64,000 nucleotides of DNA from the NCBI GenBank assembly GCA_036386455.1, contig DASVVS010000033.1, forward strand, positions 29,483-93,482. Reading direction: 5' to 3'. Of the stretch, positions 32,153 to 40,568 are shown piece by piece. Every line of letters starts with the position of its first letter. Within the stretch, counting starts at the first letter, position 1. A program made the translations under genes and the position numbers. The stretch is from AC-37 sp036386455 (GTDB lineage Bacteria > Actinomycetota > Thermoleophilia > Solirubrobacterales > Thermoleophilaceae). Below the pieces are notes generated by a model. It was not told the origin of the DNA. It worked only from the letters and a program-made list of their open reading frames with translations, and ran no database searches.

Positions 32153-32464
32153 GTGGCCGACGCCCCGACCCCTCCCGAGCGCCAGTACAACATCCAGACC
32201 ACGCCCGAGGCGATGATGGGCGTCTACGCGAACTTCGCGAACGTGAGCCATTCCGACTACGAGTTCACGATCACCTACGCGCGCGTGGACCACGAGGTCG
32301 AGGACGCCGAGGTGCCGGGCGTGGTGGTCACGCGGGTGAACCTCTCGCCGCGCTTCATGCGCGAGCTGATCGACGCCATGGAGGACAACTACTCCAAGTG
32401 GCAGGCGCGCGAACGCATCCGCGAGCTGCCGGAGTTCCCCGGCGGCGAGCCGCCCCAGGCCTGA
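32153..32464 (+). CDS. DUF3467 protein
   Basis: Small cytoplasmic protein of 103 residues with the DUF3467 pattern: GVYANFANVSHSDYEFTITYAR, then VVVTRVNLSPRFMRELIDAM. The fold is probably a small beta-sheet with C-terminal helix. Biochemical role unknown. GTG start with GATACT six bases upstream, a leaderless arrangement; an ATG at 32120 would add 11 residues and reach the rlmH start. It converges with the M48 protease gene after three bases. Confidence 0.88.
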   Translation: MADAPTPPERQYNIQTTPEAMMGVYANFANVSHSDYEFTITYARVDHEVEDAEVPGVVVTRVNLSPRFMRELIDAMEDNYSKWQARERIRELPEFPGGEPPQA

Positions 32465-32467
32465 CGC

Positions 32468-33718
32468 TCAGGGCCGCTCGCGCTCGTAGGCGAGCGCGAA
32501 GCCGATCCGCTCCATCGCCGGCGGGTGCGTGGCGAGGAGGGCGACGAGCGCGCCCGGCGGGTCGGGGTCGCCCAGGTTCTGGGTCACGAGCCGGCGCTCG
32601 AGGGCCACGAAGCCCTCGGGGTCGTCGGTGAGGCGCAGGGCGTAGGCGTCGGCGCGCGCCTCCACCCGGCGCGAGACGTGGTTGCCGACCACGCCGAGCG
32701 TGAACGACACGAGCGCGAGCGACAGGGCGGCGGCGGGAAGCGCGGCCGGCCCGGCGCGGCCGTCGCGACCCCCTTCGAGCCCCTCCGGCGCCAGCCGCTC
32801 GGTCAGCCGCTGGGCCAGGAACAGCGCGCCCGGCGCCACGATCGCCACCCACAGCAGCCCCATCGGCACGTCGTCGTGCTTCACGTGCCCGAGCTCGTGC
32901 GCCACCACCGAGCGCACCTCGGCCGGCGAGAAGTCCTCGATGAGGTTGTCGTAGAGCACCACCCGCTTCGTGTGGCCGAGGCCCCCCACGTAGGCGTTGG
33001 CGCCGGTCGTCCGGCGGCTCGCGTCGATCCGGTAGACCTCCCCCACCTCCACGCCCGAGCGCTCGGCCAGCTCCAGCACCTCGGCCCGCAGCTTCCCCTC
33101 CGGCAGCGGCGTGAACTTGTTGAAGAGCGGGTCGATCGCCACCGGAGCGAGCCACAGGAAGGCCACGCTCAGCGCCACGACCGCCGCCGAGGCCGGCGCC
33201 CACCAGTTGCGCGGAAAGCGCCGCATGATGCCGATCAGGATCGCCGCCCCGCCCGCCGCCAGGACCGCCTCGACGCCCGTGGCCTTGCCCACGTCGCCGG
33301 CCCAGGCGCCCCAGGTCTGGGTGGACAGGCCGAACTCCTCCGCGCGCGAGTGGCGCGCCGCCGCCAGCGGGAGAGTGACGACCACCAGCGCGACCGAGAT
33401 CCCGGCCCCGGCCGCGGCCGCGCCGAGGATCGGCCTGGCGCCCGCGCGCTCGAGGGCGCGGCGCACGCGGCGCGGCGGCCGCAGCGCGATCAGGCCTAGC
33501 GCGCCGCCGGTCACGGCCAGCCCGGCCAGGCCCAGGGCCCGCTGCGGCCCGGAGTAGTCGCGACTCCGGTCGAGCTCGGATTGGCTGAAGTAGGCTTGCT
33601 CGCTCGCCGGAGCGGGCTCGATCAGGCCGCTGCGCGGCCGTACGAGGAAGGTCGCCGCTCCGGCGGTGACCACGGCTATGGCCACCGCCACCGGCAGCCC
33701 CGAACGATGACCGCGCAT
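32468..33718 (-). CDS. M48-family membrane metalloprotease (Ste24/CAAX protease-like)
   Basis: Membrane-embedded zinc protease of 416 residues. Several N-terminal membrane helices (about 9-27, 61-80, 97-121, 150-167, 175-193) precede the catalytic domain. The zinc motif is HELGH (274-278), the upstream RTTGANAYVGGLG segment is typical of M48A enzymes, and the third ligand is in RRVEARADAYAL. Related enzymes remove peptides from membrane proteins or help quality control. The ATG start at 33718 lies inside the divergent phosphoesterase gene: the two coding regions overlap head to head by 12 bases. Confidence 0.92.
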   Translation of the reverse strand: MRGHRSGLPVAVAIAVVTAGAATFLVRPRSGLIEPAPASEQAYFSQSELDRSRDYSGPQRALGLAGLAVTGGALGLIALRPPRRVRRALERAGARPILGAAAAGAGISVALVVVTLPLAAARHSRAEEFGLSTQTWGAWAGDVGKATGVEAVLAAGGAAILIGIMRRFPRNWWAPASAAVVALSVAFLWLAPVAIDPLFNKFTPLPEGKLRAEVLELAERSGVEVGEVYRIDASRRTTGANAYVGGLGHTKRVVLYDNLIEDFSPAEVRSVVAHELGHVKHDDVPMGLLWVAIVAPGALFLAQRLTERLAPEGLEGGRDGRAGPAALPAAALSLALVSFTLGVVGNHVSRRVEARADAYALRLTDDPEGFVALERRLVTQNLGDPDPPGALVALLATHPPAMERIGFALAYERERP

Positions 33719-34474
33719 TCCCCCGACAATGTAGAAGCGAGCCGAGTCGCCCTGATGTCGGACGTGCACGGCAACCTGCCCGCCTTCCAGGCGGTCCTGG
33801 ACGACATCGGCCGCGAGGGCGTGGACGCCCGCTGGTGCCTCGGCGACCTGGTCGGCTACGGCGCCCAGCCGGACGAGTGCGTCGCGCTCGCCCGCGAGTC
33901 GTGCGACGTGTGCCTGATCGGCAACCATGATCTGGTCGTGATCGACGAGCTGGACGTCTCCGAGTTCTCGCACAACGCCGCCGTGGCGGCCCTCTGGACG
34001 CGCGAGCACATCGCCGCGGAGTCGCGCGAGTACCTCAGCGGCCTCTCCCCCCAGGGCAAGGGCGGCGAGCTCGGCCTGTTCCACGCGAGCCCGCGCGATC
34101 CGGTCTGGGAGTACGTGCTCAGGACCTCGCAGGCGGGCGAGTGCATGGACTCGATGGATCAGCGCGTGGGCGCCGTGGGTCACTCGCACGTGGCGCTCTG
34201 GTTCTCGCGCGACAGCGACGGCGGGCCGGTCAGCGGCCAGCAGGCGCCCGGCGGCACGGAGCTCGACCTCTCCAGCGGCAGCTGGATCGTGAACCCCGGC
34301 GGGGTCGGCCAGCCGCGCGACGGCGACCCGCGCGCCGCCTGGCTGCTGCTCGACCTGACGACCTGGAGCGCGAGCTGGCGGCGGGTGGACTACCCGATCG
34401 ACGAGGCCGCGCGCGCGATCGAGCAGGCAGGCCTTCCGGACACGCTCGCGAAGCGGCTCTATCGGGGACAGTGA
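33707..34474 (+). CDS. Calcineurin-like metallophosphoesterase
   Basis: Phosphoesterase of 255 residues with the two-metal site motifs in order: SDVHGN (Asp19, His21), GDLVGYG (from 46), GNHD (72-75), FHASPRD and GHSH. It belongs with the YfcE-like group, whose members hydrolyse phosphodiesters including cyclic nucleotides. ATG at 33707 is required because the next Met would remove the first strand of the fold; no other start codon lies between. Its stop overlaps the start of the lipoprotein gene (GTGA). The operon also encodes a Ser/Thr kinase and a nucleotide cyclase, so a cyclic-nucleotide role is plausible but unproven. Confidence 0.88.
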   Translation: MTAHSPDNVEASRVALMSDVHGNLPAFQAVLDDIGREGVDARWCLGDLVGYGAQPDECVALARESCDVCLIGNHDLVVIDELDVSEFSHNAAVAALWTREHIAAESREYLSGLSPQGKGGELGLFHASPRDPVWEYVLRTSQAGECMDSMDQRVGAVGHSHVALWFSRDSDGGPVSGQQAPGGTELDLSSGSWIVNPGGVGQPRDGDPRAAWLLLDLTTWSASWRRVDYPIDEAARAIEQAGLPDTLAKRLYRGQ

Positions 34475-35034
34475 TCGCGCGAACGACAGCCCTGGCCCTC
34501 GTGGCGCTCACCCTCGCCCTGGTCGCGGCCGGCTGCGGCGGCGACGACGGACCGCAGATCCCGCGCGACGACGCGGCCGAGCTGATCAGCCTGCTGCGCG
34601 AGGCGAACCGGCGCGTGCGCCAGGACCCGCCGGTCTGCGGCGACCTGACCGACGACTTCCCGAAGCTCGACCGCCAGGTCGACGCGCTGCCCGATGAGAC
34701 CGACGAGGCCGTGCGTGACTCCGTGCGCGACGGGGTCGACCACCTCAGGAGCCTGATCGAGGCCAAGTGCGCCGACCGCGAGGAAGAGCCCGAGGAGACG
34801 ACGGACACCACCACCACGGAGGAGGAGGAGCCGGCGCCCACGACCAGCGAGCCGGAGCCGCCTCCGACGACGACCACCGAGCCGGAGCCGCCCACCACCC
34901 CCACCACGCCGACGACGCCCACCACCCCCACCACGCCGACGACGCCCGATCCGGGCAACGGGAACGGCAACGGCGGCCAGGGCGTGCCCGACGGCGCGGT
35001 GCGACCGAAGAAGCAGAAGAAGGAAAAGGGCTGA
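34471..35034 (+). CDS. Lipoprotein with Thr-Pro repeat spacer
   Basis: Exported lipoprotein of 187 residues. The signal peptide ends LVAAGC, giving the lipidated Cys. A helical domain (about 30-110) with two Cys (PVCGDL and AKCADR) is followed by an acidic Thr-rich region, then a TPT repeat spacer and a basic tail ending KKQKKEKG. It is translationally coupled at both ends: GTGA with the phosphoesterase and TGATG with the kinase. That arrangement suggests a surface sensor or anchor for the kinase pathway, as inference. Confidence 0.8.
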   Translation: MIARTTALALVALTLALVAAGCGGDDGPQIPRDDAAELISLLREANRRVRQDPPVCGDLTDDFPKLDRQVDALPDETDEAVRDSVRDGVDHLRSLIEAKCADREEEPEETTDTTTTEEEEPAPTTSEPEPPPTTTTEPEPPTTPTTPTTPTTPTTPTTPDPGNGNGNGGQGVPDGAVRPKKQKKEKG

Positions 35035-36215
35035 TGGCCACGCCGACCGAGGTCGCCGGCCGCTACCGGATCGAGGGACGCCTGGGCGCGGGCGGCATGT
35101 CGACCGTCTTCCGCGCGCACGACGCGGTGCTCGAGCGCCCCGTGGCCGTGAAGCTGCTGGCCGAGCACCTGGCCGAGGACGAGGCGTTCGTGGCCCGCTT
35201 CCGCCGCGAGGCGCTGGCCGCGGCCCGCCTCCAGCATCCGAACATCGTGCAGGTGTTCGACTCCGGCCAGGACGCGGCCTCGGGCCGCCACTACATCGTC
35301 ATGGAGTTCGTCGAGGGCCCGTCGTGCGCCGACCTGCTCCGCCAGCACCGGATGTTCGACGCCGAGGACACCGTCCGGATCGTGCGCGACGCCTGCCACG
35401 GCCTGGACTACGCCCACCGCGCGGGCGTGATCCACCGCGACGTGAAGCCCGGCAACCTGCTGGTCGCGTCGGAGAGCGGTACGACCAAGCTCGCCGACTT
35501 CGGCATCGCCAAGGCCGCCGAGCAGACGCGCATCACCCAGGTGGGCTCGGTCCTCGGCACCGCCGCATACCTCTCCCCCGAGCAGGCCGCGGGCGAGGAG
35601 ACGGGCGGCGCGTCCGACATCTACTCGCTCGGCGTCTGCGCCTACCAGTTCCTGGCCGGGCGGCTGCCCCACGAGTACGGCTCGCTCACCGAGCTCGCGC
35701 TCAAGCAGCAGCAGGAGACGGTCGTGCCCATCACCGACTTCCGCCAGGACGTGCCGCGCGAGCTCGACCTGGCCGTGCGCGCCTCGCTGGAGCGCGATCC
35801 GGTGCGGCGCTACTCGAGCGCGCTCGAGATGGCCGCGGCGCTCGAGGCGGGCCTGCGAGGCGAGGCCACCTCCGCGACGGAGCAGCTCGACACAGGCGCG
35901 ACCAGCGTGCTCGCGAGCGGCGAGGCCACGCGGATGCTCGGCCGCACGAGCGCCACGCGCGCGATGCCGCCCGGGCCCGTCGTCGCGCCGCCCCAGCGCG
36001 CGCTCGAACCGCGCGACGCCGGCGAGGTCGCGCAGCGCCGCAGGAGCCGCAACCCGCTCAAGTGGGTCATCGGGATCCTGATCGCCCTGCTGCTGGGCGC
36101 CGCCGTGGCGATCGCGCTCGGCCTGGACGACGACGCCGGCCAGCGCATCCAGGAGGACAGCGCGGAGCAGCAGATCCAGGAGCTGATCCAGTACATCCGC
36201 GAGCACCGGGAGTAG
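35034..36215 (+). CDS. PknB-type Ser/Thr protein kinase with one membrane helix
   Basis: Eukaryotic-like kinase of 393 residues. The kinase domain (about 11-275) is complete: GAGGMSTVF P-loop, catalytic Lys40, HRDVKPGN with Asp136, DFGIAK with Asp155, and SPEQA. A juxtamembrane Thr/Ser/Ala-rich linker, a membrane helix (about 342-364) and a short extracellular part of about 29 residues follow, without PASTA repeats, so the sensing domain must be elsewhere, perhaps the coupled lipoprotein. The ATG overlaps the lipoprotein stop and AAGGAAAAGGG supplies a ribosome-binding site. The cyclase gene starts three bases after its stop. Confidence 0.95.
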   Translation: MATPTEVAGRYRIEGRLGAGGMSTVFRAHDAVLERPVAVKLLAEHLAEDEAFVARFRREALAAARLQHPNIVQVFDSGQDAASGRHYIVMEFVEGPSCADLLRQHRMFDAEDTVRIVRDACHGLDYAHRAGVIHRDVKPGNLLVASESGTTKLADFGIAKAAEQTRITQVGSVLGTAAYLSPEQAAGEETGGASDIYSLGVCAYQFLAGRLPHEYGSLTELALKQQQETVVPITDFRQDVPRELDLAVRASLERDPVRRYSSALEMAAALEAGLRGEATSATEQLDTGATSVLASGEATRMLGRTSATRAMPPGPVVAPPQRALEPRDAGEVAQRRRSRNPLKWVIGILIALLLGAAVAIALGLDDDAGQRIQEDSAEQQIQELIQYIREHRE

Positions 36216-36218
36216 CCG

Positions 36219-37562
36219 TTGGCGGGGCGCCCGCAGACGCGCTACGCGAAGAGCGGCGACCTGTACATCGCCTACTCGGTGGCGGGCGAGGCGCGGACCA
36301 CGGACCTCGTGTACGTGCCGACCTTCTTCGGTGCCATGGAGCACTACTGGGACTACCAGCCCACCGCGGTGTTCTTCGAGCGGCTCGCCGAGTGCGGCCG
36401 GCTCGTGCTCTTCGACCGCCGCGGCACGGGCATGTCGGACGTGCCGCTCACGCACGGGTACACGCTCGAGGACCAGATGGATGACGTGCTGGCCGTGATG
36501 GACGCGGCCGGGATCGAGCGGGCCGGGCTGTTCGCGCAGCTCGAGGGCTGCATGATGGCCGCGCTGTTCGCCGGCACCCACCCCGAGCGGGTGAGCTCGC
36601 TCGCGCTCTACTGCCCGTTCGGCCGCCTCACGCGCTCGCCCGACTATCCCTTCGGCTTCACGCCCGAGGAGCGGCGCGAGCACGTGATCGAGCCGAGCCT
36701 CGCGCACTGGGGCGAGGGCACCCGCGGCATCCCGCTCGCGCCCAGCCTCGCGTCGGACCCCGCCTACGTCGAGTGGTTCGGCAAGCTCGAGCGCCTGACC
36801 GCCGGCCCGGCCCTGATGCGGCGGCAGATGGAGCTCAACAGCGAGACCGACGTGCGGGCGATCCTGCCTCAGGTGCGCGTGCCCACCCTGGTCGTGTCGC
36901 GCCCGGAGACCGAGTTCTACGACGGCGGCCACGCGCACTACGTGACCGAGCGGATCCCGGACGCGCGGCTGCTCGAGCTGCCCGGTGAGGACATCTTCGT
37001 GGCGGGCGCCGAGGCGCAGCCGCTGATCGACGAGCTCGAGGAGTTCTTCACCGGGGCGCGCCGTGAGCGGCCGCCGGAGCGCGTGCTCGCGACCGTCCTG
37101 TTCACCGACATCGTCGGCTCGACCAAGCAGGCGGCCGAGCTGGGCGACTCGCGCTGGCGGCAGCTCCTCGACCGTCACAACGATCTCGTCCGCCGCCACC
37201 TCGCGCGCCACCAGGGCCGCGAGGTCAAGACGATCGGCGACGGCTTTCTGGCCACCTTCGACGGCCCGGCCCGCGGCGTGCGCTGCGCGACGGAGATCGC
37301 CGCCGAGGTGCGCCGGCTCGGGATCGAGATCCGCGCCGGGCTGCACACCGGCGAGTGCGAGCTCGTCGGCGACGACGTGGCCGGCATGGCGGTGAACATC
37401 GGCGCCCGCGTGTCCTCGCTCGCCGGCCCCGGCGAGGTGCTGGTGTCCGGCACCGTGAAGGATCTCGTGTTCGGCTCCGAGCTCGAGTTCGCCGACCGCG
37501 GCGAGCACGAGCTCAAGGGCGTGCCGGGCGCCTGGCGGCTATATGCGGCGGGATCGGGGTAG
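36219..37562 (+). CDS. Pseudo-alpha/beta-hydrolase fused to class III nucleotide cyclase
   Basis: Protein of 447 residues. Residues 1-280 follow the alpha/beta-hydrolase fold (oxyanion region, FDRRGTGMSD, PERVSSLALY). The nucleophile elbow reads AQLEGC (106-111) with Leu108 where Ser is expected, and the usual catalytic His near 258-262 is also missing (GEDIF), so it is probably a sensor, not an enzyme. Residues 285-447 are a class III cyclase with both metal Asp (FTDIVGST Asp297; TIGDGF Asp341), Lys337 in the adenine-recognition position, and the NIGARV helix. TTG start three bases after the kinase stop. It probably makes cAMP in response to a ligand or to the kinase. Confidence 0.9.
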   Translation: MAGRPQTRYAKSGDLYIAYSVAGEARTTDLVYVPTFFGAMEHYWDYQPTAVFFERLAECGRLVLFDRRGTGMSDVPLTHGYTLEDQMDDVLAVMDAAGIERAGLFAQLEGCMMAALFAGTHPERVSSLALYCPFGRLTRSPDYPFGFTPEERREHVIEPSLAHWGEGTRGIPLAPSLASDPAYVEWFGKLERLTAGPALMRRQMELNSETDVRAILPQVRVPTLVVSRPETEFYDGGHAHYVTERIPDARLLELPGEDIFVAGAEAQPLIDELEEFFTGARRERPPERVLATVLFTDIVGSTKQAAELGDSRWRQLLDRHNDLVRRHLARHQGREVKTIGDGFLATFDGPARGVRCATEIAAEVRRLGIEIRAGLHTGECELVGDDVAGMAVNIGARVSSLAGPGEVLVSGTVKDLVFGSELEFADRGEHELKGVPGAWRLYAAGSG

Positions 37563-37571
37563 AACCGGCCC

Positions 37572-38780
37572 GTGCTTCGCGCCGCCGCCGTCCTGGGACT
37601 CCTGATCTCACTGCTGGCGCCTGCCGCCGCGGCCGCGCTGGACCCGTACGAGACGGTGCTGGTCAGCCGCCAGAACGCCGCCGACGGCGGGGCGCCCAGC
37701 GCGGACGGCTACAACATCGACACCGAGATCTCTGGCGACGGGCGCTATGTCGCCTTCGCGGGCGAGTCCGCGAACCTCGCCCCGGGACGGCCCACCACCT
37801 TCTACACGGGCCTCTACCTGCGCGATCTGGAGACGGAGACGACGACCCTGATCGCCTTCCCGGCGGGCTCGCCGTCGCTCTCGCACGACGGGCGCTACCT
37901 GGCCTACGACGCGCCGGCGGAGGGACAGGACGGCGCGGGCAAGCGGCAGGTCTACCTGCGCGACTCCCAGACGGGCACCACCACGATCGTCAGCCGCGCG
38001 AACGGGAGCGAAGGCGCCCCCGCCGACGACAGCGCGTTCGACCCGACGATCTCGAGCGACGGGCGCTACGTGCTGTTCCGCTCGGCCGCGCGGAACCTCC
38101 CGGGCGCGAAGCACCGGTCCACGTTCCTGCGCGACCTGCGGACGGGACGCACCGTCGCGGTCGGGCCGCGCCAGCGGCGGCGCTACGACATCTGGGACGC
38201 GCGGCTCTCGGGGAACGGCCGCTACGCCGTGTTCGGCGAGACCGAGCAGTACGACGGCTGCTGCGCGGAGACCTACCGCTTCCGGATCCACCGCTACGAC
38301 CTGCGCACCGGCAGGAGCCGGGTGGTCTTCAAGCTCAACCACGACGGCCTCGACCGCCAGACCACCCCGGCGATCTCGGCCTCGGGCCGCTACGTCGCGT
38401 TCCAGCACGAGGGGCGCTTCGCGGACGGCGCCGGACTCAAGATCTACGACGCGAAGACGGGCAGGCAGCGGCTGCTGAGCCGCCGCTCGACGGTGATCCG
38501 CGGCAACGCCCCGGACCTCTCCGCGAGCGGCCGTTACGTCACCTTCTACGCACCCAGCCGCAGCGGCTTCGAAGGGCTGCGCCAGTGGGTCTACGACCGC
38601 AGCCGCGACCGGCTGCACCTCGCCAGCCGCGCCCCGGGCCGCTCCGGGGCGGCCGCCCTCGGCTGGAACGGCTCGATATCCGCCGACGGGCGTACCGTCG
38701 CCTTCGACTCGGAGTCGAACAACCTGCCGGGCGGGGACACCGAGTGGGAGCAGGTGTACGCGCGCCGCGTGCTGCCGTAG
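37572..38780 (+). CDS. Secreted TolB/WD40-like beta-propeller protein
   Basis: Exported protein of 402 residues with a signal peptide (about 1-22) and repeated blades ending in the pattern ISxDGRYVAF (for example ISGDGRYVAFAG, LSHDGRYLAYD, ISSDGRYVLF, ISASGRYVAF, LSASGRYVTF, ISADGRTVAF), about seven in all, as in TolB-type beta-propellers. There is no enzyme motif; such domains usually bind proteins or glycans. GTG start 10 bases after the cyclase stop. The weak hexamer TAGAAC precedes the start, so it may have its own promoter or be the last gene of the kinase operon. Confidence 0.82.
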   Translation: MLRAAAVLGLLISLLAPAAAAALDPYETVLVSRQNAADGGAPSADGYNIDTEISGDGRYVAFAGESANLAPGRPTTFYTGLYLRDLETETTTLIAFPAGSPSLSHDGRYLAYDAPAEGQDGAGKRQVYLRDSQTGTTTIVSRANGSEGAPADDSAFDPTISSDGRYVLFRSAARNLPGAKHRSTFLRDLRTGRTVAVGPRQRRRYDIWDARLSGNGRYAVFGETEQYDGCCAETYRFRIHRYDLRTGRSRVVFKLNHDGLDRQTTPAISASGRYVAFQHEGRFADGAGLKIYDAKTGRQRLLSRRSTVIRGNAPDLSASGRYVTFYAPSRSGFEGLRQWVYDRSRDRLHLASRAPGRSGAAALGWNGSISADGRTVAFDSESNNLPGGDTEWEQVYARRVLP

Positions 38781-38783
38781 GCT
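38778..38783 (+). promoter_or_regulatory. -10 box of the RDD gene (TAGGCT)
   Basis: TAGGCT begins in the stop codon of the beta-propeller gene and ends eight bases before the ATG at 38792. The same hexamer precedes the SDR gene at 51197. Confidence 0.4.
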
Positions 38784-38791
38784 GACGCGCC

Positions 38792-39376
38792 ATGAACGCT
38801 CCCTCCGACGCACTCGGGCGCCGCATCGGCGCCGCCCTGATCGACCTCCTCATCCTCGTGGTCCTGTTCATCGTGCTCGGGATCCTGCTCGGGGAGGGCG
38901 AGACCGACGACGGCAGCGCCTCGATCTCCCTCGAGGGCGGCGGAGCGCTCCTCTACTTCCTGCTCACCCTCGCGTACTACGCCGGCACCGAGGCCGCGTG
39001 GGGCGCGACGGTGGGCAAGCGGCTGCTCGGGCTCGTCGTGGTCACGGCCGACGGCTCGCGTGCGGGGTTCGGGCCGGTCGCGATCCGGAACCTCCTCCGG
39101 GTCGTGGACGGCTTCTTCTTCTACCTCGTCGGGCTCATCGCCGTGATCGCCACGAAGAACAAGCAGCGCGTGGGCGACCTCGCCGCGGGCACGTTCGTGG
39201 TGCGGAAGGAGCGCGAGGGTCAGCCGCCGGCGGGGATGCCGCCCGGGTACGGCGGGCCGTGGGAGTCCCCGGCCGGGGTCCCGCCACCGGGGTATGGCGC
39301 GCCCTCCGGGCCGCCGCCGCCGGGGTACGGCGCGCCCTCGGGACCGCCTCCGCCTCCGCCGCCTCCGCCCGCGTAG
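38792..39376 (+). CDS. RDD-family membrane protein with PGYGAPSG repeat tail
   Basis: Membrane protein of 194 residues. The RDD domain is recognisable: RRIGAALIDLLI in the first helix, GKRLLGLVVV in the middle, and KQRVGDLAAGTFVV at its end, with three or four hydrophobic segments. Residues from about 143 on are a low-complexity tail of PPGYGAPSG-type repeats ending in poly-Pro. The last 157 bases of the gene are also coding on the other strand, where they specify the C-terminal tail of tgt. RDD proteins have been linked to ion or solute transport, but the substrate here is unknown. Confidence 0.88.
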   Translation: MNAPSDALGRRIGAALIDLLILVVLFIVLGILLGEGETDDGSASISLEGGGALLYFLLTLAYYAGTEAAWGATVGKRLLGLVVVTADGSRAGFGPVAIRNLLRVVDGFFFYLVGLIAVIATKNKQRVGDLAAGTFVVRKEREGQPPAGMPPGYGGPWESPAGVPPPGYGAPSGPPPPGYGAPSGPPPPPPPPPA

Positions 39377-40551
39377 GGCGACGCCCCGCCCAGGATCGCC
39401 CGCGCGTGCTCCGCGTACGCGCCGGCCAGGATCGCCTCGCGGATCCCGTCCATCAGCGCCTTCATGAACGTCAGGTTGTGCAGGGTGATCAGGCGGGCGC
39501 CGGTCAGCTCGTTCGTGCGCGCCAGGTGGTGCAGGTAGCCGCGCGTGTGCTCGCGGCAGGCCGGGCACGGGCAGTCCGGCGCGATCGGCTCGCGGCTCTC
39601 CCGGTGGCGCGCCTTCGTCAGGTCCAGCCGCCAGCGCCCCTCGGGGTCTGCCACCAGGGCCGTGCCGTGACGCGCCAGCCGCGTGGGCGTGGCGCAGTCG
39701 AACGTGTCGATGCCGGCGTCGACCGCCGCCACGACGTCGTCCACGTCGCCGATCCCGAGCAGGTGGCGCGGCTTCTCCTCGGGCACCGGAGCGAGCGACC
39801 AGCGCACCACCTCGATCATCCCGTCCTTCTCCTGGCCCAGCGAGCCGCCGACGGCCACGCCGTCCGCGTCGCTCGCCGCGATCCGCTGCGCCGACTCCCC
39901 GCGCAGGTCCTGGTAGACGCCGCCCTGCACGATCCCGAAGAAGAGCTGCCCGGCGGGCGCGTGCTCCCGCCGCCACGAGACGCAGCGGTCGAGCCAGCGG
40001 TGGGTCCGCTCGGTGGCGCGCGCCGTGTACTCGCGGTCCACGTGGAACGGCGTGCACTCGTCGAAGGCGAGCACCACGTCCGACCCGAGCGCGGCCTGGA
40101 TCTCCATCGAGGTCTCCGGCCCCATGAAGCGCTCCTCGCCGTTCAGGTAGGAGCGGAAGCGCACGCCCTCCTCCTCGATCGAGAGGATCTTGCTCTGGCG
40201 GTCGCCGCGGCGGCGCTTGATCTCCTCCGCCACCGACCCGTGGCCCATCGAGAAGACCTGGAAGCCGCCCGAGTCGGTGATGATCGGCCGCCGCCAGGCC
40301 ATGAACTCGTGCAGCCCGCCCATCCGCTCGATCAGCTCGTGGCCGGGCTCGAGGAACAGGTGGAACGTGTTGCCCAGCACCATGTCGTAGCCGAGCGCCG
40401 CGACCTCGCCGGCGTGCAGCGAGCGCACCGTGGCCGTGGACGCGAGCGGCACGAACGCGGGCGTGCGCACCTCGCCGTGGGCACAACGGAGGACGCCCGC
40501 CCTGGCGCCGCCAGAGCGGGCGTTGATCTCGAGCGACGGGTGCCCAGGCAC
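39220..40551 (-). CDS. tgt: tRNA-guanine transglycosylase with Gly/Pro-rich extension
   Basis: Enzyme of 443 residues that exchanges guanine-34 for a queuine precursor in tRNAs with GUN anticodons. The TIM-barrel motifs are intact: ITDSGGFQVFS (Asp93), VQGG, and FDCATPTR with the nucleophile Asp285; zinc ligands are Cys327, Cys329, Cys332 and His358. The conserved domain ends near residue 390, but the frame continues for 52 residues of GGGPEGAPYPGG repeats encoded antisense to the RDD gene tail. The GTG start has TAGTCT six bases upstream. No queuosine-synthesis genes are in the window. Confidence 0.95.
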   Translation of the reverse strand: MPGHPSLEINARSGGARAGVLRCAHGEVRTPAFVPLASTATVRSLHAGEVAALGYDMVLGNTFHLFLEPGHELIERMGGLHEFMAWRRPIITDSGGFQVFSMGHGSVAEEIKRRRGDRQSKILSIEEEGVRFRSYLNGEERFMGPETSMEIQAALGSDVVLAFDECTPFHVDREYTARATERTHRWLDRCVSWRREHAPAGQLFFGIVQGGVYQDLRGESAQRIAASDADGVAVGGSLGQEKDGMIEVVRWSLAPVPEEKPRHLLGIGDVDDVVAAVDAGIDTFDCATPTRLARHGTALVADPEGRWRLDLTKARHRESREPIAPDCPCPACREHTRGYLHHLARTNELTGARLITLHNLTFMKALMDGIREAILAGAYAEHARAILGGASPYAGGGGGGGGGPEGAPYPGGGGPEGAPYPGGGTPAGDSHGPPYPGGIPAGG

Positions 40552-40557
40552 CCGGTC

Positions 40558-40563
40558 AGACTA
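40558..40563 (-). promoter_or_regulatory. -10 box of tgt (TAGTCT)
   Basis: TAGTCT on the minus strand, six bases before the tgt GTG. Hexamer and spacing are identical to those of the winged-helix gene at 26351. Confidence 0.4.
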
Positions 40564-40568
40564 GGGCG

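Noticed and set aside
35034..36215. Kinase considered as a PASTA-type PknB controlling cell-wall synthesis
   Set aside because: Only about 29 residues follow the membrane helix; no PASTA repeats and no division genes nearby.
34230..37508. Open frame of about 1,090 codons opposite the kinase/cyclase operon
   Set aside because: It spans four well-supported genes in the other direction and has no recognisable domain; GC-skew artefact.
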